Source of the DNA: Commensalibacter intestini A911
Lineage (GTDB): Bacteria; Pseudomonadota; Alphaproteobacteria; Acetobacterales; Acetobacteraceae
Assembly: GCF_000231445.1 (NCBI RefSeq)
Contig: NZ_AGFR01000012.1
Coordinates: 53,799-117,798, forward strand
Reading direction: 5' to 3'
DNA: 64,000 nt
How positions within the stretch are numbered: position 1 is the first letter of the stretch; every line of letters begins with the position of its first letter. The notes under the pieces were generated by a model that had not been told where the DNA came from, searched no databases, and saw only the letters and a program-made list of their open reading frames with translations. This document shows positions 36,101-43,997 of the stretch, piece after piece. Made by a program: the position numbers and the translations under genes.

Positions 36101-36923
36101 CTCTGATAATATTCCTAAAATTATCGTTAATGGTGGAACCGTTGTTGTTGCAGGGCAAGAAACACGTGCAACATCTAGCCTAGCTGCTCATGAAGTTGAT
36201 TTTGCTGGTATTGATAATGGTATTTATCAATATACAGGCAGCATTCAAGATGCAAACAACCAACTTACGGTAACTGATTTTACATTATCTGATAAATTAG
36301 TCTTTTCTGCTCAAGAAGGATATCTTGAGGAAACACGCTATGTCACGAGTTATGCTGACGGAATATTAACTGTAGGTTATGTTAACGCAACTACTGGAGA
36401 AACAGAAACTCTTGCTAAGTTTAACTATAGTCCAGCAGATAGTAGTCAAGATGTTCCAAACGTAATAATCCAAGAAAGTAGTTCCTCTCCTACGGGATAT
36501 GACCTTATCATCACACAATGTTTCTTAACAGGAACACATCTTCTAACTCCTGAAGGTGAAGTTACAGTTGAGAATCTCAAAGCTGGTGATCAAGTTATTA
36601 CGCTTGAAAATGGACAACAGGTCAGCAAGGAAATTGTCTGGGCTGGTACGATGGATGTGAATGTAAACCATTATGAAAATAAAGGTCCATTATATCCTGT
36701 TCGTATTAAAGCACATGCATTTGGATTAAACCAACCTTGTCGTGATTTATTGGTACCCCCAGAACATACAATCTTTGTTGATGGTGGGCTGATCCCAGCA
36801 CGTATGTTGGTTAATGGACGTTCTATTATCGTAGATACAACCATTGAACAATTTACTGTTTACCATATTGAAACAGAAACACACTCAATTCTGTTATCAG
36901 AAAATCAACTGAGTCATATTTGA
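33135..36923 (+). CDS. Giant beta-repeat surface protein with C-terminal Hint domain (reading frame ends early)
   Basis: 1262 residues in this frame; GTG start with AAGGA 8 bp upstream. Residues 1-80 are Ser/Thr/Asn-rich without a standard signal peptide. Residues about 85-1100 are a beta-solenoid-like array of short Gly/Asn/Thr-rich strands. A larger unit with the phrase MTNTSQTFDWG recurs near 415 and 590, and a decayed copy (MNNSGQTLNFG) near 735. From Cys1129 (QCFLTGTHLLTPEGE, AGDQV) a Hint domain follows, with PPEHTIFVDG and HIETETHSILLSENQ. Such proteins are common in Acetobacteraceae. Export or adhesion is inference. The frame shifts at about 36910 and the rest lies in other frames. 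Confidence 0.8.
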   Translation: MANENINNDTLSDETSSSTNTITYSSDTVINSSSLTSSPLTSTYTDSSSITTNTSSVTSDNSDDTTSTTSTASLTQVQTFAEPVSTENIEFPTYNVTATMTGASWATLYNATVAGNAISYTGGANYGTDGNYQFYIGESAGTYPGNAIYDTLSKSFAITVNGGVHVGRGNVFIVGSTSAANLTIATPTTVASKTSASLTLASGSYLSVNGYLGAVASTTVTGFISAADSVSMKIASSYYTVGPATGTVINAQFGNNNAMEIGGTFGVYQNASTNIGSNLSLNAGALAVGNNNASIVVGDNANVQVSGDGVLVYGSSTWMQFGSNLTLSASTMSFGANAAGGTQTNNTFSVGTGGNITVDNGVIANQSNGVVELGTSTNLHLINGDLSIGGAGNATGARSWFHMLGDNTLTLDTGSIIMTNTSQTFDWGTSGNISANSLSVNGNNLSFTMNTNASVNLSGSLILDGTSDTMSFGDSLNLNVGTLTADGNSNLMTLGNELTLNASIVSLGGSTGVTGTQVSAGNNASITISNGFSDNLSNGVASFGSGGHINVLAGDFSVGGAGVDSGQNWVHMGSNNTLSIHTGSLIMTNTSQTFDWGDAGTLVADTVNVSGNNLTFSMGTAANIDLSGTLALDGNTNQMIFGDQLILNVNSVSLGGTAGVGNTSLTVGKYSYFTIYNGFTDNLSNGTVQFEDQVNVSILSGDFSAGGTNISDGDRNLIYFGNDNTLTLDNGSIIMNNSGQTLNFGLNATINASSLNISGNDLIFSANNSANINFTDSINISATSTTLTFGDSTIMSVGTGGINLNTSTNFIYGQSGTLDVNGDITLGLNAEGTVFTIGDNTHLSANNIIINANNPVITLGSNIIYNTTGWVLNGTNDNIALGDGASGSLGNITFGGNASSASFNTGSAGTTTSALTFGNATLVNDATLTLNGNVSGSSVDLSGTAIVSIVSGTTVNLNSLTMDGSQQVTISVGQDATLNISSLTTSNVGSDNIPKIIVNGGTVVVAGQETRATSSLAAHEVDFAGIDNGIYQYTGSIQDANNQLTVTDFTLSDKLVFSAQEGYLEETRYVTSYADGILTVGYVNATTGETETLAKFNYSPADSSQDVPNVIIQESSSSPTGYDLIITQCFLTGTHLLTPEGEVTVENLKAGDQVITLENGQQVSKEIVWAGTMDVNVNHYENKGPLYPVRIKAHAFGLNQPCRDLLVPPEHTIFVDGGLIPARMLVNGRSIIVDTTIEQFTVYHIETETHSILLSENQLSHI

Positions 36924-37550
36924 ACACAGATGATCGTCATTTATTCAACGGTGATGTTGCTAACTTGCACTTAACCTTTGACGAAAATGCAGACCATCAA
37001 AGTTGGGAAAATAGTGCAGCTGCACCATTGACTGTTGCAAGAGACCAAGTAGAGCCAATTTGGCAACGTTTGGATCGTCGCGCAACACAACAAGGATATG
37101 CACTTGTTTCTAAACCTGAAGTTACCCGTGACCCAGCTCTTTGCTTGATCACACAAAAAGGTGAGAGAATTCAACCTATTGATGTTAAAGGAAATACATG
37201 GCTTCTATGTTCCTGCAAATGTTTGTGTTGTTGCAATGCATTCAAAAGCAGCGTTACCATCAGAAGTCGTAGGTCCATTCCTTGATGATCGACGTGTATT
37301 GGGTGTACTTGTTGCAAAAATCAGCGTCTTTGGTGATAGAGCATTCGAAGTATTGCCTGCAGATATGACTGGTCTTTCAGGTTGGCATGTAGCTGAACTA
37401 AACAGAACAGATCGTTGGACTAAAGGACTTGCAATACTTCCTGAAGCAATTTCAGAAGTAAGCAATAAGGTTAAATTGATTAAAGTCGAATTAACCGCAA
37501 CATCAGAATATTTTGTAGATGCAATTGAATTTGCAGAAAAAATTGCTTAA
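36911..37550 (+). pseudogene. Out-of-frame 3' remainder of the Hint-domain protein gene
   Basis: Directly after LLSENQL the sense continues in frame 36911 as ESYLNTDDRHLFNG, so one base seems lost in CAACTGAGT (36906-36914). This frame reads to GNTW at about 37199; the sense then returns to the first frame with FYVPANVCVVAMHSKA from 37203, so one base seems gained. It ends at a natural stop at 37550. The conserved VGPFLDDRRVLGVLV block belongs to the tail of intact Hint proteins. The two shifts compensate and the coding quality remains good on both sides. Recent decay or sequence error are both possible. Confidence 0.7.
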
Positions 37551-37585
37551 TTCTAACTTGTGTTAATAAAGATACTCTAAAAAAA

Positions 37586-37622
37586 AACCTCTTCTTTTTA
37601 TAATTTAAAGAAGAGGTTTTTT
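37586..37622. terminator. Bidirectional terminator between the Hint gene and the glycosyltransferase gene
   Basis: AACCTCTTCTTT (37586-37597) and AAAGAAGAGGTT (37607-37618) pair perfectly over 12 bp, with an A run before and a T run after. Confidence 0.9.
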
Positions 37623-37663
37623 ATTTTCAGCTTTAGACGATACAATAAAAATATATAAATAAT

Positions 37664-38764
37664 CTATTTAAACTGAGGTAATATCTCGGTTTCTACACGA
37701 TTTAAAATCGCTTTACCTGCATTTTGGAATGATTCTTTGCTATATCGAGATTGAATATAAGCACGTGCATTTTTCGCGTATTCAGACGTTTTCTTCGGAT
37801 TATGAAAATATTCAACGATTGCTTCACCTAATGCTTCAGGAGAATTCTCTTTTAACAATGTTCCAATGGGATTATTTTTAACACAAAAACGCATTTCCCC
37901 GACATTCGTAGAAACGACAGGCATCCCTGCTGCAAGAGCTTCATGTAAGGCAATACACATTCCTTCAAAGGTGGAGGTGACCGTATATAAATGTAATGTT
38001 TTTAAATAATCCATAACATTCGTATAAAATCCAGCTAACTCAACATTTTTTAATTGTAGTTCCTGGATTAAATTCGTTAGTTTTTGCTCTTCATCCCCAG
38101 CTCCTGCAATCGAGAAATGAATGCGCTTACCAACTTCTGGATATTTCTTATTAATATAATCAATTGATCGAATCATTATATCGAAATTTTTCACTGGATG
38201 TAAACGTCCCATACTGCCAATATGGAAAATCCCTGTACCATCCCAAACTGGCATTTCAGGTAGATTCTCTGGCACTTTAAACAAAGGCCATGTCATCACT
38301 CTATCTTTAGTTACATCCATGCTAGTTTGCAAGAAATCAGCAACACCATCTGAATCAGCTACCCATAACTGACTATATCTTTGCAAAAAACGTACTGCAG
38401 ACGCCTTATAAGCCATCACATTGGCACTATGCTTCCAACTAACAACAGGAATATTACATAATTTTCCAACGATCTGACCATCCATTGCCCCTCTGGCCAA
38501 AGACGTCCATATCAAATCTGGAGGCGATTTTTTTACAATCTTAAATAAATTATAAGTCGAGCTTAACCGACAATCTCCATTTAAAGAAAGCAATTGATAG
38601 GATACATTTCTCTTTTCTAATAAAGCTGCTGTTTCCATATCCCGAGGAATACAGGCCAACACTTTAAAACTATGACCTTGGCTAGTAAAAAAATCAGCTA
38701 AATCCGGAATAATAAACTCCGCACCACCGCCTTCTAAACTGCTAATAACATAATAAATTTTCAT
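37664..38764 (-). CDS. Glycosyltransferase family 4 protein
   Basis: 366 residues, GT-B fold. The N-terminal YYVISSLEGGGAE is the acceptor-side glycine loop, GSMGRLHPVKNFDIMI near 195 opens the donor domain, and EGMCIALHEALAAGMPVVST near 280 carries the catalytic EX7E-like pattern of GT4 (retaining). It has no signal peptide and should act at the cytoplasmic face of the membrane in envelope polysaccharide synthesis. No other polysaccharide genes adjoin it, so the product is unknown. Confidence 0.88.
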   Translation of the reverse strand: MKIYYVISSLEGGGAEFIIPDLADFFTSQGHSFKVLACIPRDMETAALLEKRNVSYQLLSLNGDCRLSSTYNLFKIVKKSPPDLIWTSLARGAMDGQIVGKLCNIPVVSWKHSANVMAYKASAVRFLQRYSQLWVADSDGVADFLQTSMDVTKDRVMTWPLFKVPENLPEMPVWDGTGIFHIGSMGRLHPVKNFDIMIRSIDYINKKYPEVGKRIHFSIAGAGDEEQKLTNLIQELQLKNVELAGFYTNVMDYLKTLHLYTVTSTFEGMCIALHEALAAGMPVVSTNVGEMRFCVKNNPIGTLLKENSPEALGEAIVEYFHNPKKTSEYAKNARAYIQSRYSKESFQNAGKAILNRVETEILPQFK

Positions 38765-38916
38765 AGAAGCGTTCGACCTTTATCAATATTTTTCTTATCA
38801 ATTTATATATAAACAAAGCATACCTGTTTGCAGAAAATAAATCTTTAACTTTCTAAGTTTATCGTAAAACAAAATGTAAATTATAACTAACGGATGATAA
38901 ACAATATCATAATAAA

Positions 38917-38944
38917 ATAGCCACGGCTAAGATAACCGTGGCTA
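38917..38944 (-). terminator. Hairpin terminator of GH3 paralogue 1
   Basis: TAGCCACGG (38918-38926) / CCGTGGCTA (38936-38944), with a U-rich stretch following on the minus strand. The same stem recurs after the other two GH3 genes. Confidence 0.75.
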
Positions 38945-38972
38945 CATAAAACAAGTAAGCTATTCGTTTAAA

Positions 38973-41222
38973 CTAATCTGCAAGATTAAGTTGATTTAAA
39001 TGAACCGTTGTTTTAACCCCTTCCGTAGAAAGTGCATTTGATTTTGCAGTAATCGTATACTCACCTGCTGGCATTTCCCAGCGATGTGCTTTTGATTCAT
39101 AATTCGCAATCGCTTGTAAAGCCAAAGGAATACTCACCGTTTTTGACTCTCCAGCTTTTAATGCCACTTTATTAAACCCTACCAAGCGGCTTGGTGAACC
39201 ATCAGGCATTGTGCCATAAACTTGAACCGCGTCTTCACCGTCTCTTTTACCAGTGTTTTCAACAGTAACTTCAGCGGTTATTGTTGGATTTTTCTCAGAT
39301 AAATTATTATTCAACGTAATTTTTGTATATTTAAACGTTGTATAAGACAGACCATATCCAAATGGATAAAGCGGCGTAATTTTTTTCGCTTCATACCAAC
39401 GATACCCAACATTAGCTTTGTCTACATCTAGGTTAAATGTCGCAATCCCTGATAGGTCTGGTTTATCTTCTTTTACAGGATCATCTTCATTCCATCTTTG
39501 TCCTGCATTGGTAATTTTAGGATATGGAACTTGTGCCAAAGATTTCGGCCATGTGATACTTAAACGCCCAGATGGGTTTACTTTACCAAATAAAATATTT
39601 GCAATTGCTGGGCCACCAGATGTTCCTGGGAACCATGCTTCCACAACTGCATCAACATTATTTAACCATGGCATTTCAACAGGATTACCAGTTTCCAATA
39701 CAACAATCACAGGTTTGCCTGCTTTTGCAACAGATTCAATTAAATGATCTTGGTTCCCTGGTAAGCTTAAATTCGCATTATCGAAGCTTTCTGCGCTCCA
39801 CTTTGTTGCAAAAACAATCACAACATCAGATTGGCTAGCCAATTTAACAGCTTCATGAATATTATCCCCAGCTGCAAATTTTACCTTAGCCTCTGGTGCT
39901 AATGCTTCAATTGCTTTCATTGGTGAAGATGGGAAGTAAGATACTGGGCCAGGCCATGTTTGCATGCCTGTTTTCAGTTTAATATTACCGCCTCTAGCCG
40001 TGACTTGAGAAGAACCACCACCTGATAATACACCTTCATTAGCGTGCCCACCAATAATCGCAATATTCTTCACAGTTGTTGATAATGGTAAAATATTTTG
40101 TTTGTTTTGAAGAAGGACAATACCATTCTCAGCAATTTTTTGGGAAATCGCCTCATGTGCAGCAACATCTTCTGGTTGATCCGATTTTGTTGCTGGATGA
40201 TCGTAAGCCCCAACCTGAATTAACGCATATAAAACACGATATGCCATATCATCCAAGCGACTTTGTTGAACTTCACCTTTCGCCACTGCTTCTTGTAAAT
40301 CTTTGCCAAAATAAATCTTATTATCAAACTGATCCGCAGCTGATTCCTGATCTAATCCAGCATTCGCTGCTTTCACTGTACTATGTCCACCGCCCCAATC
40401 GGTCATAACATATCCTTGATAACCCCAATCTTTTTTAGGAAGTTGCAACAAATAACTATTTTCACAGCTGTAATCCCCGTTCACCTTGTTATAAGCACAC
40501 ATGATGGAGCCAGGATTACCTTTTTTAATCGCAATTTCAAAAGCAAGAAGATCTGATTCTCTTCCTTCTTTTTCACCGATTTTCATATCAATTTTTTTAC
40601 GATTAGTTTCAATATTATTGAAGGCTAAATGTTTAACCGTGGAAACAACGTGTTCGCTTTGCACCCCTTTGACTTGCTCTGCAACAATATTCCCTGCCAA
40701 AACGGGATCTTCACCTAAATATTCAAAATTACGACCAATTCTTGGATCTCTGGCAAGGACAACCCCACCACCTAATAAGACGTTAAACCCTCTATGGAAA
40801 GCTTCTGCGCCTGTCATTTTCCCTGCTTCATAAGCAAGTTTTGGATCAAACGTTCCAGATAAAATCTGACCACTTGGCAACGAAGTTGCAGCATCACCTG
40901 GACGAACATTTCCTGGATTTGCAACTCCTAACCCTGCATCTGTAATTTGTTGTGCTGGAATACCTAATCTTTCAATCGAAGGAACATAAGCCGCACTACC
41001 TAATGCCCCTTTAGGCATCGGTAGATTTTTAGGACCATTGGGAATGGCGTAAAGACTATGAACCAATTGTATTTTTTCATCTTGTGTCATTGCCTTTACA
41101 AGGGCTTTTGCACGAGCTTCTGGAGAAAGAGAGGTGTCTTTCCAAGTTGCTTCTTCTGCATGAGCAAAACTTGGGATACTAACAAGAATAGATGAGAGTA
41201 AAAATAGCTGAGATAACTTCAT
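38973..41222 (-). CDS. Exported GH3 beta-glucosidase, paralogue 1
   Basis: 749 residues with a signal peptide (1-22, ending SFAHA). GH3 barrel with RNFEYLGED (164-172), the substrate-contact KH in STVKHLAFNN (Lys197-His198) and the nucleophile Asp275 in MTDWGGG. The GH3-C domain contains SGGGSSQV and the ESFDNANLSLPGNQ stretch where the acid/base glutamate is expected; a fibronectin III-like domain ends the protein. It releases glucose from beta-glucosides, probably in the periplasm. It has its own promoter (41259-41287) and terminator. About 750 residues is typical of BglX. Confidence 0.93.
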   Translation of the reverse strand: MKLSQLFLLSSILVSIPSFAHAEEATWKDTSLSPEARAKALVKAMTQDEKIQLVHSLYAIPNGPKNLPMPKGALGSAAYVPSIERLGIPAQQITDAGLGVANPGNVRPGDAATSLPSGQILSGTFDPKLAYEAGKMTGAEAFHRGFNVLLGGGVVLARDPRIGRNFEYLGEDPVLAGNIVAEQVKGVQSEHVVSTVKHLAFNNIETNRKKIDMKIGEKEGRESDLLAFEIAIKKGNPGSIMCAYNKVNGDYSCENSYLLQLPKKDWGYQGYVMTDWGGGHSTVKAANAGLDQESAADQFDNKIYFGKDLQEAVAKGEVQQSRLDDMAYRVLYALIQVGAYDHPATKSDQPEDVAAHEAISQKIAENGIVLLQNKQNILPLSTTVKNIAIIGGHANEGVLSGGGSSQVTARGGNIKLKTGMQTWPGPVSYFPSSPMKAIEALAPEAKVKFAAGDNIHEAVKLASQSDVVIVFATKWSAESFDNANLSLPGNQDHLIESVAKAGKPVIVVLETGNPVEMPWLNNVDAVVEAWFPGTSGGPAIANILFGKVNPSGRLSITWPKSLAQVPYPKITNAGQRWNEDDPVKEDKPDLSGIATFNLDVDKANVGYRWYEAKKITPLYPFGYGLSYTTFKYTKITLNNNLSEKNPTITAEVTVENTGKRDGEDAVQVYGTMPDGSPSRLVGFNKVALKAGESKTVSIPLALQAIANYESKAHRWEMPAGEYTITAKSNALSTEGVKTTVHLNQLNLAD

Positions 41223-41258
41223 TGCATAACTTTCCTACAATCTAAAATATGTAAGAAT

Positions 41259-41287
41259 ATTAACTTACTTTTACCATCAATAGTCAA
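41259..41287 (-). promoter_or_regulatory. Promoter of GH3 paralogue 1
   Basis: Minus strand: TTGACT (41287-41282), 17-bp spacer, GTTAAT (41264-41259), ending about 37 bp before ATG. The same arrangement is kept upstream of paralogue 2, which supports function. Confidence 0.6.
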
Positions 41288-41418
41288 TATCACTTAGACC
41301 AATAAATGGTTGATTTTGTAAAGAATAGTCATAATATTTTTAACCGTATCTAATACTTCACAACATACTGCGAAGATCCTACAAAATAATCACAGAATAA
41401 CGAATATCTTATAATAAA

Positions 41419-41447
41419 ATAGCCACGGCTTAAATGACCGTGGCTAT
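41419..41447 (-). terminator. Hairpin terminator of GH3 paralogue 2
   Basis: ATAGCCACGG (41419-41428) / CCGTGGCTAT (41438-41447), same stem as after paralogues 1 and 3, with a U-rich end on the minus strand. Confidence 0.75.
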
Positions 41448-41475
41448 ATAAAAGCAAACAAATTACTCTTATAAT

Positions 41476-43722
41476 TTAGTCAGTAAGAGTTAGTTGATTT
41501 AAATGAATGGTTGTTTTAACCACTTCATTAGCAAGTGCATCAGGTTTTACAGCAATTGTATATGACCCTGCTGGTAATTCCCAATGATGTGCTTTCGGTT
41601 CATAATTCGCAATTCCTTGTAAAGCTAAAGGAATACTAACCGTTTTTGACTCTCCAGCTTTAAGCTCAACTTTATCAAATCCAACTAAACGGCTTGGTGA
41701 TCCATCAGGCATCGTGCCATAAACTTGCACTGCGTCTGCACCATCTTTTTTACCTGTATTTTCAACTGTAACCTCAGCAGTAATCGTTGGTATTTTAGCA
41801 GCTAAATTACTATGCAATGCAATTTTAGTATATTTAAATGTTGTGTAAGATAACCCATATCCAAACGGATAAAGCGGCGTCAATTTCTTATCTTCAAACC
41901 AACGATAACCAACATTTGCTTTATCAACATCTAGGTTAAGCGACGAAATAATAGAATCATCTTCTTTTGTTGCATCGTTAGGATCTCCATTCGCAATTTT
42001 ACCTGCACCTTTAATCACAGGATATGGTAATTGAGAAAGAGATTTCGGCCATGTAGTCGTTAAACGTCCAGATGGGTTTACTTTACCAAATAAAATATTT
42101 GCAATTGCTGGACCACCAGAAGTACCTGGGAACCATGCAGCAACCACAGCATCAACATTATTTAACCAAGGCATATTCACAGGGTTACCCGTTTCCAATA
42201 CCACCACAACAGGTTTCCCTGCTTTTGCAACAGCTTCAATTAACTGATCTTGATTTCCTGGCAAATTCAAATCTGCATTATCAAACGCTTCTGCACTCCA
42301 TTTAGTTGCAAAAACAATCACAACATCAGCATTCTTCGCCAGATCAACTGCTTGTTGAATATTATCCCCAGCTGCAAATTGAACTTTCGCTTCTGGTGCT
42401 AATGCTTCAATTGCTTTCATTGGTGAAGATGGGAAGTAAGATTCTGGGCCAGGCCATTTTTGTAGGCCGGTTTTTAATTTAATATTGCCACCTCTAGCCG
42501 TGACTTGAGAAGACCCACCACCAGACAACACGCCTTCATTCGCATGACCACCAATGATCGCAATATTTTTCACGGTTGCTGCTAATGGTAAAATATTTTG
42601 TTTGTTTTGAAGAAGGACAATACCATTTTCTGCAACTTTTTGAGAAATGGCTTCATGTGCTGCAACATCTTCAGGTTGATCCGATTTGGCTGCTGGATGA
42701 TCGTAAGCACCAACTTTAATTAAAGAATAAACAATACGATAAGCCATATCATTCAGACGACTTTCTGGAACTTCACCTTTCGCAATCGCTTTTTTTAATG
42801 CCTTACCAAAATAAACTTCTTTATCAAATTCTTCTGCAGCGGATTCTTGATCTAATCCTGCGTTGGCTGCTTTCACTGTACTATGCCCACCCCCCCAATC
42901 AGTCATGAAGTAACCTTTATAGCCCCACTCTTTTTTAGGAAGTTGTAATAAGTAACTATTCTCACAAGTATAATCCCCGTTCACCTTGTTATAACCACAC
43001 ATAACGGAACCGGGATCGCCTTTTTTCATCGCAATTTCAAAAGCAAGAAGATCTGATTCTCTTCCATCTTTCTCATTCACTTTCATATCCACTTTTAAAC
43101 GATTTGTTTCAATATTATTGAATGCATAATGTTTGACGGTAGAAATCACATGCTGACTTTGAACACCTTTAACTTCTTGAGCAGCAACATTCCCTGCAAG
43201 AATTGGATCTTCCCCTAAATATTCAAAATTACGACCATTTCTTGGATCTCTCACCAAAACAACGCCGCCACCTAATAAGACATTAAAACCTCTATGAAAA
43301 GCTTCTGCACCTGTCATCTTGCCTGCTTCATAGGCAAGCTTAGGATCAAATGTTCCTGCAATAACCTGACCGCTTGGTAGTGATGTTGCTCCATCGCCTG
43401 GACGAATATTATTGGGGTTGGTTACCCCTAACCCTGCATCTGTAATTTGTTGTGCTGGAATTCCTAACCTATCAATACCAGGAACATAAGCCGCACTGCC
43501 TAATGCCCCTTTAGGAACAGGCAAATGTTTCGGCCCATTATCAATTGCATAGTGGCTAACAACTAATTGTAGTTTTTCATCTTGTGTCATCGCCTTAACT
43601 AAGGCTTTTGCACGAGCTTCTGGAGAAAGAGAGGTATCTTTCCAAATCGCTTCTTCTGCATGTGCGACACATGGGACGCTAACCAGAATAGATGAAAGTA
43701 AAAAAAGCTGGGACAACTTCAT
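41476..43722 (-). CDS. Exported GH3 beta-glucosidase, paralogue 2
   Basis: 748 residues, very close to paralogue 1 throughout, with the same signal peptide start MKLSQLFLLSSILVS. STVKHYAFNN keeps the Lys-His pair, and MTDWGGG carries the nucleophile near Asp275. It differs from paralogue 1 mainly in the loop after the GH3-C domain (around TKEDDSIISSLNL) and near DNGPKHLPVP. It is transcribed separately: promoter at 43758-43786, terminator at 41419-41447. Probably a tandem duplicate whose substrate range may have shifted. Confidence 0.93.
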   Translation of the reverse strand: MKLSQLFLLSSILVSVPCVAHAEEAIWKDTSLSPEARAKALVKAMTQDEKLQLVVSHYAIDNGPKHLPVPKGALGSAAYVPGIDRLGIPAQQITDAGLGVTNPNNIRPGDGATSLPSGQVIAGTFDPKLAYEAGKMTGAEAFHRGFNVLLGGGVVLVRDPRNGRNFEYLGEDPILAGNVAAQEVKGVQSQHVISTVKHYAFNNIETNRLKVDMKVNEKDGRESDLLAFEIAMKKGDPGSVMCGYNKVNGDYTCENSYLLQLPKKEWGYKGYFMTDWGGGHSTVKAANAGLDQESAAEEFDKEVYFGKALKKAIAKGEVPESRLNDMAYRIVYSLIKVGAYDHPAAKSDQPEDVAAHEAISQKVAENGIVLLQNKQNILPLAATVKNIAIIGGHANEGVLSGGGSSQVTARGGNIKLKTGLQKWPGPESYFPSSPMKAIEALAPEAKVQFAAGDNIQQAVDLAKNADVVIVFATKWSAEAFDNADLNLPGNQDQLIEAVAKAGKPVVVVLETGNPVNMPWLNNVDAVVAAWFPGTSGGPAIANILFGKVNPSGRLTTTWPKSLSQLPYPVIKGAGKIANGDPNDATKEDDSIISSLNLDVDKANVGYRWFEDKKLTPLYPFGYGLSYTTFKYTKIALHSNLAAKIPTITAEVTVENTGKKDGADAVQVYGTMPDGSPSRLVGFDKVELKAGESKTVSIPLALQGIANYEPKAHHWELPAGSYTIAVKPDALANEVVKTTIHLNQLTLTD

Positions 43723-43757
43723 AAGAATGACCTCCTACAATGAAAATATGTAATCCC

Positions 43758-43786
43758 ATTAGCTTACCTTTATTTTAAATAGTCAA
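43758..43786 (-). promoter_or_regulatory. Promoter of GH3 paralogue 2
   Basis: Minus strand: TTGACT (43786-43781), 17-bp spacer, GCTAAT (43763-43758), matching the promoter of paralogue 1 in sequence and position. A CCTCC on the plus strand (43731-43735) gives a GGAGG ribosome site on the minus strand before ATG 43722. Confidence 0.6.
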
Positions 43787-43938
43787 CTCAAAAATCTGAT
43801 AGATCATTGATTTTACAAATAATAATCATAATTACATCACTTGTATCTACAACATAAAAAATATCTACAAACATATTATATTTTCTAAAAAATCTATATT
43901 TAATATTTAGTTTGAATCATAACAAACCAATTATAAAA

Positions 43939-43969
43939 ATAGCCACGGCTATTAACTAACCGTGGCTAT
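43939..43969 (-). terminator. Hairpin terminator of GH3 paralogue 3
   Basis: ATAGCCACGG (43939-43948) / CCGTGGCTAT (43960-43969), third copy of the same stem with a different loop; an A run on its left gives a U run on the minus strand. Confidence 0.75.
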
Positions 43970-43997
43970 AAAATAAACAAACTAATTAAAAAATATA

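Noticed and set aside
36905..36925. Programmed -1 frameshift in the Hint gene
   Set aside because: No X-XXY-YYZ slippery heptamer and no strong downstream stem are visible; a second, opposite shift 290 bp later would also be needed.
37161..37550. Independent small gene starting at 37161
   Set aside because: Its sequence is the direct continuation of the Hint protein tail in the original frame, so it is a fragment and not a separate gene.
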